Shown here one piece after another: positions 8,291 through 15,546 of a stretch of DNA of 64,000 nt; the stretch's first letter is position 1, and every line of letters begins with the position of its first letter. The DNA is from Sorangium cellulosum (GTDB lineage Bacteria > Myxococcota_A > Polyangia > Polyangiales > Polyangiaceae), in contig NZ_CP012670.1 in NCBI RefSeq assembly GCF_004135735.1, positions 10,115,501 through 10,179,500 on the forward strand, in the 5' to 3' direction. Below the pieces are notes generated by a model that was not told the origin of the DNA, did no database searches, and worked only from the letters and a program-made list of their open reading frames with translations. The translations under genes and the position numbers were made by a program.

Positions 8291-9199
8291 ATGGATGAAA
8301 ATCGTTGGCTGGCAGAGCGGTTCGAGGCCCACCGGGCCCACCTGCGGGCGGTGGCGTACCGGATGCTCGGCTCTCTGGGCGAGGCGGAGGACGCCGTGCA
8401 GGAGTCCTGGCTCCACCTGACCCGCGCCGACACGAGCGGCGTCGAGAACCTGGGCGGGTGGCTGACGACGGTCGTGGCGCGGGTGTGCCTCGACATGCTG
8501 CGCTCGCGCAAGGCGCGGCGCGAGGAGCCGATGGCCGCGCCCGACCCCGCCGCGGACCGCGAGGCCGGGACCGACCCCGAGCGCGAGGCGGTGCTGGCCG
8601 ACTCCGTCGGCCTCGCGCTGCTCGTGGTGCTCGACACGCTGACCCCCGCCGAGCGGCTCGCGTTCGTGTTGCACGACCTGTTCGCGGTACCCTTCGAGGA
8701 GGTCGCCGCCATCGTGGGCCGCTCCCCGGCCGCGGCGAGGCAGCTCGCGAGCCGCGCCCGCCGCCGCGTGCAGGGGGCGCCCCCGTCGCCGGACGCCGAC
8801 GTCGGCCGCCAGCGCGAGGTCGTCGACGCCTTCCTCGCGGCCCTGCGCGGCGGCGACTTCGACGCGCTCGTGGCGATCCTCGATCCGGACGTCGTGGTCC
8901 GCGCCGACGCCACGGTCGCGCCCCCGGCCGGGAAGGAGTCCCGCGGCGCGCTCGCCTGGGCCAAGCAGGCGATCTCCGGCGCGCGCGGCGCCAGGTTGGC
9001 CCGCCCTGCCCTCGTCGACGGCACGGTGGGCGTCGTCGTGGCCCCGCGCGGGAGGCTCTTCCGGGTGCTCCGCTTCACGCTCGCGCAGGGGAAAATCGCC
9101 CGGATCGACGTCCTGGGCGACCCCGAGCAGCTCCGCGATCTCGACCTGTCGGTCCTCGACGGCGGACCGCACCCGGAAACCTGGAGAAACCCTGTCTGA
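8291..9199 (+). CDS. ECF41-type sigma factor with SnoaL-like C-terminal domain
   Basis: 302 residues from ATG 8291. Region 2 spans residues ~12-75 (HRAHLRAVAYRMLGSLGEAE, then DAVQESWLHLTR). Region 4 spans ~115-165 (LTPAERLAFVLHDLFAVPFE, then EVAAIVGRSPAAARQLASRA). A C-terminal NTF2/SnoaL-like domain (~175-295) begins REVVDAFLAALRGGDFDALV, with VVRADA and RGALAWAKQA. That fused domain is the hallmark of ECF41 (SigJ-like) factors, which need no separate anti-sigma protein. The start could be later, but ATG 8291 gives a normal-length region 2. The neighbour at 7678 is the expected AhpD-like partner. Confidence 0.92.
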   Translation: MDENRWLAERFEAHRAHLRAVAYRMLGSLGEAEDAVQESWLHLTRADTSGVENLGGWLTTVVARVCLDMLRSRKARREEPMAAPDPAADREAGTDPEREAVLADSVGLALLVVLDTLTPAERLAFVLHDLFAVPFEEVAAIVGRSPAAARQLASRARRRVQGAPPSPDADVGRQREVVDAFLAALRGGDFDALVAILDPDVVVRADATVAPPAGKESRGALAWAKQAISGARGARLARPALVDGTVGVVVAPRGRLFRVLRFTLAQGKIARIDVLGDPEQLRDLDLSVLDGGPHPETWRNPV

Positions 9200-9205
9200 A
9201 GCGCT

Positions 9206-9790
9206 CTACTCCTCGGCCGCGCCCGGAAGCCACCAGGAGGCGACCGCGAGCTCCCCGTGGAACGGCGGCAGCGCGACGCGCTCCTCGTCCTGCGCGGTCG
9301 CCGTGAGCGCCGGCCTTCCGCCGACCGTCTCGAACACCTCGACCAGCCGGCGCATCGGGTCCACGATCCAGCTCCAGCCGACGCCGGAGCGCGCGTAGAG
9401 CGGCAGCTTCACCGCCACGTCGTCGCGCGCGGTCCGCGGCGACAGGACCTCGCAGCACCAGTCCGGCAGGATGGACAGCGGGGTCTCGTCGGGCAGCTCG
9501 GGTACCCGCTCGACACGGAAGCCGCACAGGTCCGGTACGACGAGCCGGCCGCCGGGGAAACGGATCTCCGTCTCGGGCTCGATCCACCAGCCCGTGCCGC
9601 CGACGTTCGCGTCGAACGGCACGAGGCCGTGCAGGCAGAGCCTGGCCGCGCGGCGATGGCGCTTCCCGGGTCGCGACACCGTGCGGAGGACGCCGGGCTC
9701 CAGGATCTCGCCGGTCAGGTGCTCGGGGAGGGCGCGGATGCGCTCGTAGAGCTCCTCGAAGGTCGGCCAGGCCGTGGCGGGTTGAACCAT
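9206..9790 (-). CDS. Uma2-family (DUF820) putative restriction endonuclease
   Basis: 195 residues if ATG 9790 is used (MVQPATAWPTFEELYERI); the open frame continues upstream to 9979 but that part runs into a palindromic repeat. It shows the Uma2 fold signature: GWWIEPETEIRFP, VVPDLCGFRVERVPELPD, DWCCEVLSPRTARDDVAVKL and YARSGVGWSWIVDP. The catalytic D (VPDLCG) and E/K positions of the PD-(D/E)xK core are kept. Uma2 genes are highly multiplied in some bacteria, including myxobacteria, and their cellular role is not settled. It converges on the sigma gene with only 6 bases between the stops. Confidence 0.88.
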   Translation of the reverse strand: MVQPATAWPTFEELYERIRALPEHLTGEILEPGVLRTVSRPGKRHRRAARLCLHGLVPFDANVGGTGWWIEPETEIRFPGGRLVVPDLCGFRVERVPELPDETPLSILPDWCCEVLSPRTARDDVAVKLPLYARSGVGWSWIVDPMRRLVEVFETVGGRPALTATAQDEERVALPPFHGELAVASWWLPGAAEE

Positions 9791-9862
9791 GCGCCACGAG
9801 CGTATTCGATCCCGCGCGGCGCGCGAGCGGCCGCCCGTTCGCTCCGCCCGTCCGCTCGCCCC

Positions 9863-9985
9863 GGCCGGGTGGTGGTCGCGTCGGGGGGGCTCGCCGGAGG
9901 GGCTGGAGTGCAGGCGGGCCACGAAAGGGGCCCGCCGGAACGCAGCCCCGGAGGCGAGCCCCCCCGACGCGACCACCACCCGGCC
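9863..9985. repeat. Long palindromic element, copy A
   Basis: The outer arms 9863-9895 and 9953-9985 are perfectly complementary over 33 bases. The central 57 bases are an interrupted palindrome, GGGGCTGGAGTGCAGGCGG...CCGCCGGAACGCAGCCCC, around ACGAAAG. In the direction of the upstream gene (9996, minus strand) the core matches copies B (47623) and C (29226) closely. It lies 10 bases downstream of that gene's stop. Confidence 0.88.
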
Positions 9986-9995
9986 GCCCGCCCCG

Positions 9996-10751
9996 TCAGT
10001 TCACCGCGCGCCCCGACGACGGCCACGGCCGCTCGCCGCCGAGCTGGTCGAGCTCCTTGCGCAGCTCCTCCGACGGCGCGAGCACCTGGATCCGCTCGAG
10101 CACGCCGCGCAGCCGCGCCGCGTCCGAGCGGCTCGCGTAGATCGAGCGCAGGTTGTTCAGCATGCGCACCAGGATCTGCCGCTTCTGCGCCGGCACCAGC
10201 AGCCGCGGGTCGGGATCGCGCGCGGCGCCGGTGGCGCGGGCGTGCAGCGCGCGCAGGTCCTCCCGGCCGAGCAGGCGGCCCTCGAACGGATCGATGAGCA
10301 GCACGCCGCCGCGCACCGGCGTCCTGACCAGGAAATGGCCGGGGAACGACACGCCCTGGGCCTCCATGCCGACCCGGCGGCACACCTCGAGCAGCACCAC
10401 GGCGAGCGTGATCGGGATGCCCGTCCGGCGATCCAGCACCTCGTGCAGGTAGCTGTTCCTCGGATCGTAGTAGTCCGACGTGTTGCCGTGGAACCCGAGC
10501 TCGCCGTAGAGCCAGCGCAGGAGCTGCTCGATGGGGCCGCTCCCCGGCGTCACCTCGGCCGCCCTGAGCGGCCGACCGAGCGCGCGGTGCGCCTCCCCGC
10601 CGAGCCGGTCGAGCACCCCGAGGTAGTGGGGGATGTCGAGCCCCGGGTACGCGGCCTCGTCGATGAGGAGGGCCGCCTCCGCGAGGTCGAGCTCGTCCTC
10701 CGACCTCGACGCGACGTGCGCGAACAGCGTCAGGCTCACCGGCGCAGCCAT
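9996..10751 (-). CDS. SirB1-family transglutaminase-like / TPR protein
   Basis: 251 residues from ATG 10751 (GTG three bases upstream also possible). The central part WLYGELGFHGNTSDYYDPRN, then SYLHEVLDRRTGIPITLAVV and VSFPGHFLVRTPV, is the transglutaminase-like core 2 domain of SirB1 proteins. The end QILVRMLNNLRSIYASRSD is the tetratricopeptide tail. The classical catalytic Cys of transglutaminases is replaced in this family, and the biochemical role is unclear. It is the third of three minus-strand genes (12177 to 9996), with 40 bases to its upstream neighbour, so an operon is possible. Confidence 0.88.
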   Translation of the reverse strand: MAAPVSLTLFAHVASRSEDELDLAEAALLIDEAAYPGLDIPHYLGVLDRLGGEAHRALGRPLRAAEVTPGSGPIEQLLRWLYGELGFHGNTSDYYDPRNSYLHEVLDRRTGIPITLAVVLLEVCRRVGMEAQGVSFPGHFLVRTPVRGGVLLIDPFEGRLLGREDLRALHARATGAARDPDPRLLVPAQKRQILVRMLNNLRSIYASRSDAARLRGVLERIQVLAPSEELRKELDQLGGERPWPSSGRAVN

Positions 10752-10791
10752 CACGGGGGAGCGTAGCGCCTCCAGCGATCCATCGTCTAGC

Positions 10792-11604
10792 TCACCGGGT
10801 CACGATGTCGTCCCCGCCGCCCTCGTCGAGCCACGCGTCGACGCGGACGCCGGCCAGGTTGCGCTGGCCCATCGCCGCGAGGATGCGCGGGAGCGCCGCG
10901 ACGCCCGCGGGCGCGTGGTCGTCGCGCTCGGCCGCGTCGTGGAGCAGCACGATCGCCCCGTCGCGGAGCCCCGGGATGACGCGGGCCGCGACCCCCTCCG
11001 GGCTCGCCCCCGGCAGCCCGTCGAACCCGCGCGCGGACCAGCCGATCACGTCGAGGCCGAGCGCGTCGACCGCGCGCGCGATGCGCGGGCTGGTGTGGCC
11101 GATCGGCGGCCTGAACAGCGTGGGCCGCTCGCCGGTGATCCGCTCGAGGACCTCGAGGCCCCGCGCGAGGTCGCGCTCGACCACCCGGGACGAGCGCAGC
11201 GCGAACAGCCGGTCGTGCGCGTGGCCGTGCAGCCCGATCGCGTGGCCCCGCGCCGCGATCGCGCGGACGAGATCGGGGTGCGCCTCGGCCTTGCGGCCGA
11301 TGACGAAGAACGTCGCCTTCACGCCCGCCCGGTCGAGCAGGTCCAGCACCTCCGGCGTGTGCTCCGGGCTCGGCCCGTCGTCGAACGTGAGCGCGACGCC
11401 CCGCGCGCCGGGCGGGCCGCGCCGCACCACGTCCACGAACATGCCGAGCCCGAGGAAGAAGACCCCGCACAGGACGAGCGCGAGGTACCCCACGATCGCC
11501 GCGCACGCCGCGGCGACGGGGATCGGCCCGACGAGGAGCGAGCGCGCGACCAGCGCGATCGCGCCGAGCGAGGCGGCGTAGAGGAGCGCCCGCGCGACCG
11601 GCAC
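10792..11604 (-). CDS. Polysaccharide deacetylase, NodB type, membrane-anchored
   Basis: 270 residues. Two N-terminal hydrophobic helices (residues ~5-25 and ~28-55) anchor it in the membrane. The NodB domain follows, with motif 1 VALTFDDGPSPEHTPEVLDL (catalytic base and metal Asp), motif 2 GLHGHAHD (metal His pair), motif 3 RPPIGHTSPR and motif 5 AIVLLHDAAE. All metal-binding residues are kept. Such enzymes remove acetyl groups from peptidoglycan or exopolysaccharide outside the membrane. It is 3 bases from the upstream membrane protein gene, hence co-transcribed. The divergent MBOAT acyltransferase suggests a local theme of polysaccharide acylation and deacylation. Confidence 0.92.
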   Translation of the reverse strand: MPVARALLYAASLGAIALVARSLLVGPIPVAAACAAIVGYLALVLCGVFFLGLGMFVDVVRRGPPGARGVALTFDDGPSPEHTPEVLDLLDRAGVKATFFVIGRKAEAHPDLVRAIAARGHAIGLHGHAHDRLFALRSSRVVERDLARGLEVLERITGERPTLFRPPIGHTSPRIARAVDALGLDVIGWSARGFDGLPGASPEGVAARVIPGLRDGAIVLLHDAAERDDHAPAGVAALPRILAAMGQRNLAGVRVDAWLDEGGGDDIVTR

Positions 11605-11607
11605 GGG

Positions 11608-12177
11608 CTAGCGCTTCGCGCGCTTCTTCTCGGCCTCGGCCTCGAGATCCTCGTCGAGATCGTCGGCCGCCGCGGAGGAGGCGATGCGCTTGTTGTTGCC
11701 CCCGGCCGCGGCCTTGGCCGCGGGCTTCGCGCCCGGCGTGGCCTCGTCCGAGGGGTCGTTGTCGGCCTCGTAGAAGCCGCCGAGCAGGGCGGCGATCGCG
11801 GCGAGCGACGTGATGGCGAGGCCGCCGAACGTCCCGGCGGTCCCCGACGCCTCGCCGAGGGACAGGTTCGCGCCCCCGAGCTCGCCGAGCGGCACGGGGA
11901 CGGGCATGGTGAGCCACCTCCGCGCCACGAACATCAGGCCCACGCCGAGCAGCGCGCCGACGAAGGCCTTCATGCCCGCCTCGATCTTCGCGTCCTTGGC
12001 CCAGATGGGCTTGCCCGCGACGAGCCCGATGAGGACCCCGGCGAGCGCCGCGGCCAGGTAGGCGATGACCGCGCCGGGCGCCGCGAGGCCGAGCTTCGCC
12101 AGCCCGAACCCGAGCAAGCCCCCCACGATGAGCCCCTTCACGATTCCGAGGATGAGGCGACCCAGCATCAGTTCCAT
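11608..12177 (-). CDS. Integral membrane protein, unknown function
   Basis: 190 residues from ATG 12177 (GTG 12186 gives three more). Hydrophobic helices are seen at about 5-25, 28-52, 70-88 and 122-145. The loop PIWAKDAKIEAGMKAFVGAL sits between helices 2 and 3. The C-terminal 50 residues are Ala/Lys-rich, then acidic and finally basic (DDLDEDLEAEAEKKRAKR), predicted cytosolic. No family recognised. It leads the three-gene minus-strand run with the deacetylase and SirB1-like protein. Confidence 0.75.
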   Translation of the reverse strand: MELMLGRLILGIVKGLIVGGLLGFGLAKLGLAAPGAVIAYLAAALAGVLIGLVAGKPIWAKDAKIEAGMKAFVGALLGVGLMFVARRWLTMPVPVPLGELGGANLSLGEASGTAGTFGGLAITSLAAIAALLGGFYEADNDPSDEATPGAKPAAKAAAGGNNKRIASSAAADDLDEDLEAEAEKKRAKR

Positions 12178-12209
12178 CCTTGGCACGACGCGGGGCGCCG
12201 TTCAACATG

Positions 12210-12305
12210 GCGCCGCGCCGCCGGCTCGCCCGCGCGGCGCGGCGTCATGGTACACGGGCGCCGCGCCGCCGGCTCGCCCGCGCGGCGCGGCGTCATGGTA
12301 CACGG
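12210..12305. repeat. 48-bp tandem repeat, two copies
   Basis: Units start at 12210 and 12258, each beginning GCGCCGCGCCGCCGGCTCGC and ending GTCATGGTACACGG (the first copy is preceded by a partial CATGG). Each unit is itself partly palindromic (GCCGCGCCGC...GCGGCGCGGC). The repeat lies in the divergent gap between the membrane protein and the MBOAT gene. Confidence 0.8.
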
Positions 12306-12394
12306 GCCCCGCGCCCGGGTAACCCTCCCCGGCGCGCCCGCGCTCCCCGGCGCGGCGCGCGCCTCGCAGCCCCTGCCCCGGGCTCCCACCGGCC

Positions 12395-13840
12395 GTGCTC
12401 TTCAACACCCTCCATTACGCCGCGTTCTTCGCCGCCGCCTTCCTCGGATCCTGGGCGCTCGCGCGGTGGCTCGGCGTCTTCCCGCGCCTCGTGTTCCTGC
12501 TCGTCATGAGCTACGCGTTCTACGCGGCCTGGGACTGGCGCTACCTCCCGCTCATCTTCGCCTCGTCCACGGTCGATTACCTGCTCGCGCGCGCGATCGC
12601 CCGCGAGGAGCGGCCCCGGGCGCGGCGCGCGATGCTCATCGCCACCGTGGCGCTGAACCTCGGCTTCCTGGGGTTCTTCAAGTACTGGAACTTCGCGATC
12701 GAGAACGTCGCGGCGCTCCGCGGCCTGCTCACGGGCGAGCCGGTGAGCGTGGACCATGCGTTCCGGGTGCTGCTGCCGCCGGTGGGCATCTCGTTCTTCA
12801 CGTTCGAGTCGATGAGCTACGTCATCGACGTCTACCGGCGCGAGCTCCCGCCCCACCGGAGCTACCTGCGCTACCTCCTGTTCGTCGCCTTCTTCCCGCA
12901 CCTCGTCGCCGGCCCCATCGTGCGCCCGCGCGACCTGCTCCCGCAGTTCGAGCGCGCCCCGAGCCTCACGCGCGAGCAGGGGGGCGAGGCGCTGTTCCTC
13001 ATCGCGGTCGGCCTCCTGAAGAAGGTCGTCCTGTCCGATCAGCTCGCGCTGAACCTGGTCGACCGCGTCTTCGAGCGCCCGGAGAACTACTCGGCCCTGG
13101 AGGTGCTCTGCGGCGTGTACGGCTACGCGGCGCAGATCTACTGCGACTTCTCCGGCTACACGGACATCGCGATCGGCTCGGCGCTCCTGCTCGGCGTGCG
13201 GTTCCCGAAGAACTTCGACGCGCCGTACAAGGCCCAGAACCTGGCCGACTTCTGGCGGCGCTGGCACATCTCGCTCTCCACGTGGCTGCGGGACTACCTG
13301 TATATCCCGCTCGGCGGCAACCGCGGCTCGGAGCTCGCGACGTACCGCAACCTGATGATCACGATGGTGCTCGGGGGCCTGTGGCACGGCGCGTCGTGGA
13401 GCTTCGTCTTCTGGGGCTTCCTCCACGGCCTGGGCCTGGCGGTCACGCGCGCCTTCCAGCGGCGCGGCGGGCGCGGGCGGGCGGCCGCGGGCGCGGCCAC
13501 GCCGCTGCCGCTGCGCGCGCTCTGCGTGTTCTTGACGTTCCACTACGTCTGCTTCGCGTGGATCTTCTTCCGCGTGCCGACGTTCTCGCAGGCCGTGCTC
13601 ATCCTGCGGCAGATCGGCACGCTGACGACGTTCCACCCGAACCTCCCGCCCGTGCTGGTCGCGCTGCTCGCGGTGGCGCTGCTCTCCCATTACGTGCCGG
13701 AGCGCCTGTACGAGCGCGCGAAGAGCGCATTCATCGCGACGCCGGCGCCGCTGCAGGGCGCGCTGCTGTTCCTGGTCGCGATCGGCCTCCACGAGGCGGC
13801 CAGCGCGGCGGCGGTGCCGTTCGTCTACTTCCAGTTCTGA
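12395..13840 (+). CDS. MBOAT-family O-acyltransferase (AlgI/DltB-like)
   Basis: 481 residues from GTG 12395. About ten membrane helices. Family landmarks: VGISFFTFESMSYVIDVYR; FFPHLVAGPIVRPRDLLPQF; DFSGYTDIAIGSALLLGV; NLADFWRRWHISLSTWLRDY, then LYIPLGGNRG; and GGLWHGASWSFVFWG with the catalytic His. The family transfers acyl (often acetyl) groups across the membrane onto extracellular polysaccharide. No AlgX/AlgJ-like partner is adjacent. The deacetylase at 10792 is transcribed divergently. The C-terminus (PLQGALLFLVAIGLHEAASA) is complete. Confidence 0.93.
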   Translation: MLFNTLHYAAFFAAAFLGSWALARWLGVFPRLVFLLVMSYAFYAAWDWRYLPLIFASSTVDYLLARAIAREERPRARRAMLIATVALNLGFLGFFKYWNFAIENVAALRGLLTGEPVSVDHAFRVLLPPVGISFFTFESMSYVIDVYRRELPPHRSYLRYLLFVAFFPHLVAGPIVRPRDLLPQFERAPSLTREQGGEALFLIAVGLLKKVVLSDQLALNLVDRVFERPENYSALEVLCGVYGYAAQIYCDFSGYTDIAIGSALLLGVRFPKNFDAPYKAQNLADFWRRWHISLSTWLRDYLYIPLGGNRGSELATYRNLMITMVLGGLWHGASWSFVFWGFLHGLGLAVTRAFQRRGGRGRAAAGAATPLPLRALCVFLTFHYVCFAWIFFRVPTFSQAVLILRQIGTLTTFHPNLPPVLVALLAVALLSHYVPERLYERAKSAFIATPAPLQGALLFLVAIGLHEAASAAAVPFVYFQF

Positions 13841-13939
13841 TCAGGACCGCGTCGCGCGCGCGCGAGAGCGCCAGGACAGGCAGACAGGGAGCGCCCTCGG
13901 TGGCTGCGCTGCGCCGGCTACCCACAGCATCTCGCTTGA

Positions 13940-14075
13940 CCTGCGCCCCGCACCGCAACATCCACGCCGCGAACAAGGACGGCTCCGGCGCAGGGGTGCT
14001 CGCGTCGGCGGACTACCCCGCGCGCCTCCTGGTGGGCTCCACCTTCGTCTACTGGTACAGCGGCGGCGATAACCA
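13940..14075 (+). pseudogene. LRP-like beta-propeller fragment
   Basis: A short reading frame contains NKDGSGAGVLASADYPARLL and VGSTFVYWYSGGDNQLQRV. This resembles one or two blades of the VYW-type beta-propeller lipoproteins (DUF5050/LRP-like) that are abundant in myxobacteria. It has no start and runs directly into the truncated gene that follows. Confidence 0.45.
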
Positions 14076-14120
14076 GCTCCAGCGGGTGCGCACACGGCGC
14101 TGGCGTTCCTGAAGCCTGCC

Positions 14121-14834
14121 GTGCTCAAGGCCCTGATCGCCGGTAACGTGTCCACGGACCCCACGTTCCTTCTCTTCAATGCCGCCCACTTCGATGACTG
14201 CAACTTCAGCGGAGGCGCCGCCTTCGTCGCCGAGTACCAGGCCAGGGCCGTGAAAGCGCTGGGCCCGGGCATCGCGCTGCTGGACGGAGATGCCCTGGCC
14301 ATGCTGGCCTTCTCCCGTTCGCTGCACGCGGTGCAGGACTTCTACTCCTACACGAACTGGGTCGAGCTCGGCGGCGGCGCCCTCGTGGATCAGTCGCTCA
14401 CCGCTTTCCCCCGGCTCGCGCCGTACTCGGCGATTCCGTCGACGGGCTTCGTCGTCGTGCAGGGCGACAAGCCGAGGCAGACGGCCTTGGTTCGCGACGC
14501 GGAGGCCTCGTACCCGGAGTACGCGGTCGTGACGGTCCGCCACCGGCGGACGACCGCCCATGGGCTCGTCTCGGGTACGGTCCACTACGAGCCAGGCGAC
14601 GACTGTCCGGCCCCTGTCGCGATGACGCACGACGAGCTCAGCAAGGACAAGAGCTCGTTGCCGGATCGCACGGCGCAGCATGAGGCGGCGAAATCGCTCG
14701 GAATCCAGCAGACACGCCATGCGTGGTGCCGGCTCAATCAGCTCGCTCACGATGCGTGGGGCGATGTCGGAACCGCGCGCCTCGCGACGTGGGTGGCCGA
14801 CCCGAGCTCGGCGCCCGACTGCTCCGCCGAGTGA
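14121..14834 (+). CDS. Zn-phospholipase/Het-C-like protein, 5'-truncated
   Basis: 237 residues from GTG 14121. Protein-like sequence in the same frame extends upstream (AGAHTALAFLKPAVLKALIA) to a stop at 14070-14072 without any start codon, so the N-terminus is lost. The motif SLHAVQDFYSYTNWVELGGG resembles the HxxxDxxxHxNW-type metal site of zinc-dependent phospholipase C and bacterial Het-C-like proteins, though here the usual second His is Tyr. A further FNAAHFDDCNF could supply ligands. A secreted hydrolase is plausible for the ancestor. The junction with the propeller fragment upstream suggests a deletion. It is probably non-functional. Confidence 0.5.
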   Translation: MLKALIAGNVSTDPTFLLFNAAHFDDCNFSGGAAFVAEYQARAVKALGPGIALLDGDALAMLAFSRSLHAVQDFYSYTNWVELGGGALVDQSLTAFPRLAPYSAIPSTGFVVVQGDKPRQTALVRDAEASYPEYAVVTVRHRRTTAHGLVSGTVHYEPGDDCPAPVAMTHDELSKDKSSLPDRTAQHEAAKSLGIQQTRHAWCRLNQLAHDAWGDVGTARLATWVADPSSAPDCSAE

Positions 14835-14862
14835 CGGTCCTCCCAGCCCGTTGAGCGGCCCG

Positions 14863-15240
14863 TCACAAGGGAAGGGCCATGTAGTGGGCGCCGGCGACCG
14901 GGTTGTGCCGGTAGGGAGGGACGCCCTTGAACCCGAGCGCCTCGTACATCGCCGCGGCACGCGCCATCGACGGCAACGTGTCGAGGTAGATACGCCGGTA
15001 TCCGATCGCGCGAGCCTCGTCGAGCACCCGAGCAACGAGCCGCCGCCCGAGCCCGAGGCCGCGCTGCCCCGGGCGTACATACAGCCGCTTCATCTCGCAG
15101 TCCTCGGCGGTGATGGCGCGCAGCGCGACGCGACCATGCGGGACCTTGGCGACGGTGCAGAGCAGGAGTCGACCCGACGGCGTGGCGGCTTGCTGCCGCC
15201 GGCCGGGACCCTGGCGTGCGCGATCGGCGCTCCAGCTCAC
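14863..15240 (-). CDS. GNAT-family N-acetyltransferase, N-terminally short
   Basis: 125 residues. The acetyl-CoA-binding signature is clear: EDCEMKRLYVRPGQRGLGLG, then RRLVARVLDEARAIGYRRI (motif A), and LDTLPSMARAAAMYEALGFK (motif B). Typical relatives are about 155-165 residues; the usual N-terminal 30-40 residues are replaced by a low-quality RARQGPGRRQQAATPSGR stretch. The gene is likely 5'-truncated or recombined, in keeping with the relics on both sides. The substrate cannot be told. Confidence 0.65.
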   Translation of the reverse strand: MSWSADRARQGPGRRQQAATPSGRLLLCTVAKVPHGRVALRAITAEDCEMKRLYVRPGQRGLGLGRRLVARVLDEARAIGYRRIYLDTLPSMARAAAMYEALGFKGVPPYRHNPVAGAHYMALPL

Positions 15241-15317
15241 CGAGCTGCCCGCCGACCGGGCGCTCTTGGTGGTGCGCAGGCCGGCGGCGAGCGCCCACGC
15301 ACACGCCTCGCTGATGA

Positions 15318-15455
15318 CAAGGCGCCTCTGACGACTACATCACCGCGGCGCGCTGGGTCCTCAGCGGGGCGAGCACGCCCTTCAACGGTTCCGGATCGCT
15401 CCCGCGCTTCGTCAATCTTCGCTACCCGATTGACGCGCTGCTCGATTCCGCGTGA
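15318..15455 (+). pseudogene. C-terminal tail of an unidentified gene
   Basis: After a double stop the frame reads DDYITAARWVLSGASTPFNG, then SLPRFVNLRYPIDALLDSA and stop. Codon use is protein-like, but there is no start and no upstream partner. I read it as the 3' end of a lost gene. Confidence 0.4.
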
Positions 15456-15546
15456 CGTATCGTTGGGGCTTCGTGTTGCAGAGGCGACGGGGCTGACGTG
15501 TCGGGCCGCCGATTGTCGCTGACATCGATGTCCCAGGAGGATCATC

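Noticed and set aside
9863..9985. Coding sequence shared by the palindromic elements (AFRRAPFVARLHSSPSG-like reading)
   Set aside because: The same peptide-like string appears in copies A and B only because the DNA core is shared; it has no start, stop or consistent frame and the DNA is palindromic.
10633..14112. 1159-residue plus-strand frame across the deacetylase and MBOAT region
   Set aside because: It runs antisense to the SirB1 and deacetylase genes and out of frame with the MBOAT gene; composition is Arg/Glu-rich shadow.
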